From DAOTTY01 sp964451095 (GTDB lineage: Bacteria; Chloroflexota; Anaerolineae; Aggregatilineales; Phototrophicaceae): a DNA stretch of 7,312 bases. Numbering within the stretch: position 1 is the first letter of the stretch; every line of letters begins with the position of its first letter. Position numbers and translations under genes: made by a program. Of the stretch, positions 5,730 through 7,312 are shown piece by piece. The stretch lies in contig CAYVGI010000191.1 of NCBI GenBank assembly GCA_964451095.1, forward strand, positions 1 to 7,312, in the 5' to 3' direction. The notes beneath the pieces are model-generated. The model did not search any database. It was not told the DNA's origin and was given only the letters and a program-made list of their open reading frames with translations.

Positions 5730-6984
5730 TACTCCAGGCAGATCGGTTGTTGCTGCGCACGCCATCTATGGTGATGATGCCCCCCCTGCCTGTAAGGTCA
5801 AGGATTTGTAGCTGGTTGCCCGCAAACACAGCGGCGTGAGCCGTGGTTTGTGCCGTGCTGCCGACGCTTCCGCGCAGTGACGTTGCCGTCGGGTTACATG
5901 TGCCCGCTCCCACACAGCCAAGCTCGACCGTGTTTATCGTGCCATCGGCAGCAGTAAACACTGCCGTGCCACCTGCTATACCCCAACTGTTGCTATTGGC
6001 AATGTCGCCAACCGTGACCGCGCCGGCAGTGCAATCGCCGCCCTGCGCACACTGTGCACTGGCGCCCAGTAGCTGTGAACCAACGGCATACACCAACACG
6101 TTCGACTGGCTAATCGCTACCCGCGATGTTTCGACTGGCAAAATCGCGGTTGCTTGCGGGGTGCCATTGCAAGTTGTGGCAAGGCACGAAGCATCCAGTG
6201 CCATGACGCCCGCTGCGCTGCGATAGAGCAAGGTTTGCGTGCCCGGCAGCCATGTAAGCGGGGTGATGGGCAGCGACGAACCGCCATCGACTTGCAACAC
6301 CGCACCGTTAGCGGCGTTAGCAACGCCCAGCGTTGACGTCCCACTACTGCCAAAGCCCCAGTAGGCGACGAACGGACTACTGCCTGCCCACAGACCGACG
6401 TTATCTGCCGTGGGGTTGTTTTGCCCTGGCAGGGCGCTTAGCGCTTGCGGGTTGCCAGTGGGCGCGGTGGCAAAGCTGCCGCCCTGGTAGAAGAACAGAA
6501 AGCGCCCGTCGGGTGAGGTGGCACTGCCTGAGGTAAGCTGCCCACCGGGTACTAACAGCGCGGAGTTGCCACTGTTTGGGTCTAGCAGTTGAATGCCCGC
6601 TGAGGTGCTCAGCAGTACGCCGCTACCGGTTGCTGTCCATGACCCGCCGCCCACTGCCCCGGTTACGTTGGCGAGTTCAAGCAGGGTTTGCTGTTCCATA
6701 TCTGCCAGGCGAATGCTGATGCTGCCACCCGTTTGTACCGCGTGCAGCAAGCGATTATCCCCCGGTGACCAAGCCAGCGGCACCGTTTCGAGCAACTGCT
6801 CGCCGGGGTTCGTGACGACCCAACGGAAGTTGCCGTTCGCATCGGTGATGACAAGCTGCCCCCCTGCATTGACGTAGCTCAGGTAAGGTGGATTGCTTTG
6901 GGCGTTTGCATGGTTCCCCCAGGGGATGAGGGCAACCAGTGCTGCGCCAAGGAGAAACATGAAACGGAAGGCTCGTAGGTTCAA
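5725..6984 (-). CDS. exported beta-propeller-like protein with three Cys loops, function unknown
   Basis: 419 residues from a TTG at 6984. The ATG at 6960 (M9) is an alternative, but the TTG start gives the Arg-containing n-region of a signal peptide (MNLRAFRF, a hydrophobic core to about residue 22, likely cleavage ANA|QS after 28). The mature part is rich in G, S, T, N and A, with repeated strand-turn-strand units and propeller-style WSPGDNRLL, TSPDGRFLF and WLPGTQTLL motifs, suggesting a WD40/TolB-like fold; no specific family is recognised. Three small loops, CLATTC (267-272), CAQGGDC (312-318) and CVGAGTC (357-363), recur at exactly 45-residue spacing, one per probable blade, and may form local disulfides. 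There is no lipobox, C-terminal anchor or catalytic motif. It is transcribed toward the racemase fusion gene and shares the CTAG containing both stops. Confidence 0.85.
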   Translation of the reverse strand: MNLRAFRFMFLLGAALVALIPWGNHANAQSNPPYLSYVNAGGQLVITDANGNFRWVVTNPGEQLLETVPLAWSPGDNRLLHAVQTGGSISIRLADMEQQTLLELANVTGAVGGGSWTATGSGVLLSTSAGIQLLDPNSGNSALLVPGGQLTSGSATSPDGRFLFFYQGGSFATAPTGNPQALSALPGQNNPTADNVGLWAGSSPFVAYWGFGSSGTSTLGVANAANGAVLQVDGGSSLPITPLTWLPGTQTLLYRSAAGVMALDASCLATTCNGTPQATAILPVETSRVAISQSNVLVYAVGSQLLGASAQCAQGGDCTAGAVTVGDIANSNSWGIAGGTAVFTAADGTINTVELGCVGAGTCNPTATSLRGSVGSTAQTTAHAAVFAGNQLQILDLTGRGGIITIDGVRSNNRSAWSS

Positions 6985-7026
6985 GGGGTTGCGCTTTCTA
7001 CTGGTAGGTCTGGTTAATATGCCATC

Positions 7027-7032
7027 ATCATA
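7027..7032 (-). promoter_or_regulatory. weak -10-like TATGAT for the propeller gene
   Basis: On the minus strand TATGAT (complement of 7027-7032, 5/6 to TATAAT) lies about 43 bp before the TTG start. The best -35-like hexamer, ATGACA (complement of 7047-7052, 5/6), is only 14 bp away, which is too close for an ordinary sigma70 promoter. This is weak support. Confidence 0.25.
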
Positions 7033-7085
7033 CGATAGAAAGGTGGTGTCATGTCCCCTTAAATGTGGGGGAGTTTAGGACTCTC

Positions 7086-7113
7086 AAGCTGCCAAGCGAC
7101 GAATGGCAAGCTT
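7086..7113. repeat. imperfect inverted repeat in the divergent intergenic region
   Basis: AAGCTGCCA at 7086-7094 pairs with TGGCAAGCTT at 7104-7113 around a 9-nt spacer, with one bulged base. It lies 4 bp from the perfect palindrome at 7118-7137. It could be a second regulator site or a hairpin in the minus-strand leader. Confidence 0.35.
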
Positions 7114-7117
7114 TCTG

Positions 7118-7137
7118 TTACAATGCAAGCATTGTAA
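7118..7137. promoter_or_regulatory. perfect 9+9 inverted repeat, candidate operator over a divergent promoter
   Basis: TTACAATGC and GCATTGTAA form a perfect palindrome with a 2-bp AA centre. On the plus strand TGTTACAAT at 7116-7124 is an extended -10 (TGn plus TACAAT, 5/6). By symmetry the minus strand also carries TACAAT (complement of 7131-7136). A dimeric repressor bound here would cover the -10 and start region of the SRPBCC-like gene, and perhaps of the propeller gene. No regulator gene is adjacent in this window. Confidence 0.55.
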
Positions 7138-7157
7138 TAATTGGTAATGAAAAAGCC

Positions 7158-7312
7158 ATGCCATATTCACAACCCGAACTCTACTACAAATGGCAAGTTG
7201 CACTGGCGTCCTCGCCGGAGCAGCTTTGGACGCATGTTGCGGATACAGACCGCTTGAACCGCGATATTGGTTTCTCTGAGATTGTACGCCTGGACGATGC
7301 TGACGTGGTGAA
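7158..7312 (+). CDS. N-terminus of an SRPBCC-like (START/polyketide-cyclase fold) protein, cut by window edge
   Basis: The ATG at 7158 opens a frame that runs to the window end (51 whole codons plus two bases). The start MPYSQPELYYKWQVAL gives a first beta strand, followed by SSPEQLWTHVADTDRLNRDIGF, then EIVRLDDADVV. The pattern of a YxW strand followed by SPExLWxxVADTDRLNR resembles the start of SRPBCC-superfamily domains, including versions found ahead of adenylate/guanylate cyclase domains. Whether a cyclase or other domain follows is not visible. No clear ribosome-binding site precedes the ATG; GGTAATGAAAAA is the nearest purine-rich stretch. The ATG at 7147 opens only a 37-codon frame and is rejected as a start. 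The upstream palindrome probably regulates it. Confidence 0.65.
   Translation, partial: MPYSQPELYYKWQVALASSPEQLWTHVADTDRLNRDIGFSEIVRLDDADVV

Noticed and set aside
1..7312. Search for CRISPR arrays, insertion sequences and tandem repeats.
   Set aside because: No regularly spaced repeats, transposase motifs or terminal inverted repeats with target duplications were seen.

Overview
This is a bacterial chromosomal window of moderately high GC, gene-dense, with almost no recognisable Shine-Dalgarno sequences and a tRNA gene without an encoded CCA. The layout (a MurF-like/alanine racemase fusion, two-component genes, a secreted propeller protein, an SRPBCC-type gene) would fit a Chloroflexota member such as an Anaerolineae. 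That placement is a guess: no phylogenetic marker is present.

Layout. 1-356: 3' end of an unrecognised, probably exported, Cys-containing protein, followed by two hairpins. 539-611 (minus): a tRNA gene with anticodon UAA (reads UUA, Leu) but a 5-nt variable region, transcribed from a good promoter at 622-651. 739-3099 (plus): a tight three-gene two-component cassette. It holds a NarL-type response regulator with a histidine-kinase DHp (HisKA) segment fused to its C-terminus and no ATPase domain, a stand-alone receiver, and a six-TM sensor histidine kinase. 3158-5728 (plus): an 856-residue fusion of a Mur-ligase-like (MurF) half and an alanine racemase half. 5725-6984 (minus): an exported beta-propeller-like protein converging on the fusion gene, with the two stop codons sharing one CTAG. 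6985-7157: a divergent intergenic region with a perfect 9+9 inverted repeat. 7158-end (plus): start of an SRPBCC-like protein, cut by the window edge.

How the genes work together. The two-component cassette looks like one transcription unit (ATGA overlap, then a 10-bp gap). It carries two receivers and two phosphorylatable His boxes but only one ATPase domain, so trans-phosphorylation or a relay is the natural hypothesis. The MurF/Alr fusion concerns D-alanine and peptidoglycan precursors. Its racemase half keeps the PLP lysine, the catalytic tyrosine and other family motifs. Its Mur-ligase half is full length but has lost the P-loop lysine and several other catalytic motif residues, so it is probably a pseudo-ligase domain rather than a working ligase.

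The strongest leads are the degenerate MurF half fused to an intact Alr, the response regulator carrying a DHp tail, the short-armed tRNA(UAA), and the palindromic operator candidate at 7118-7137.
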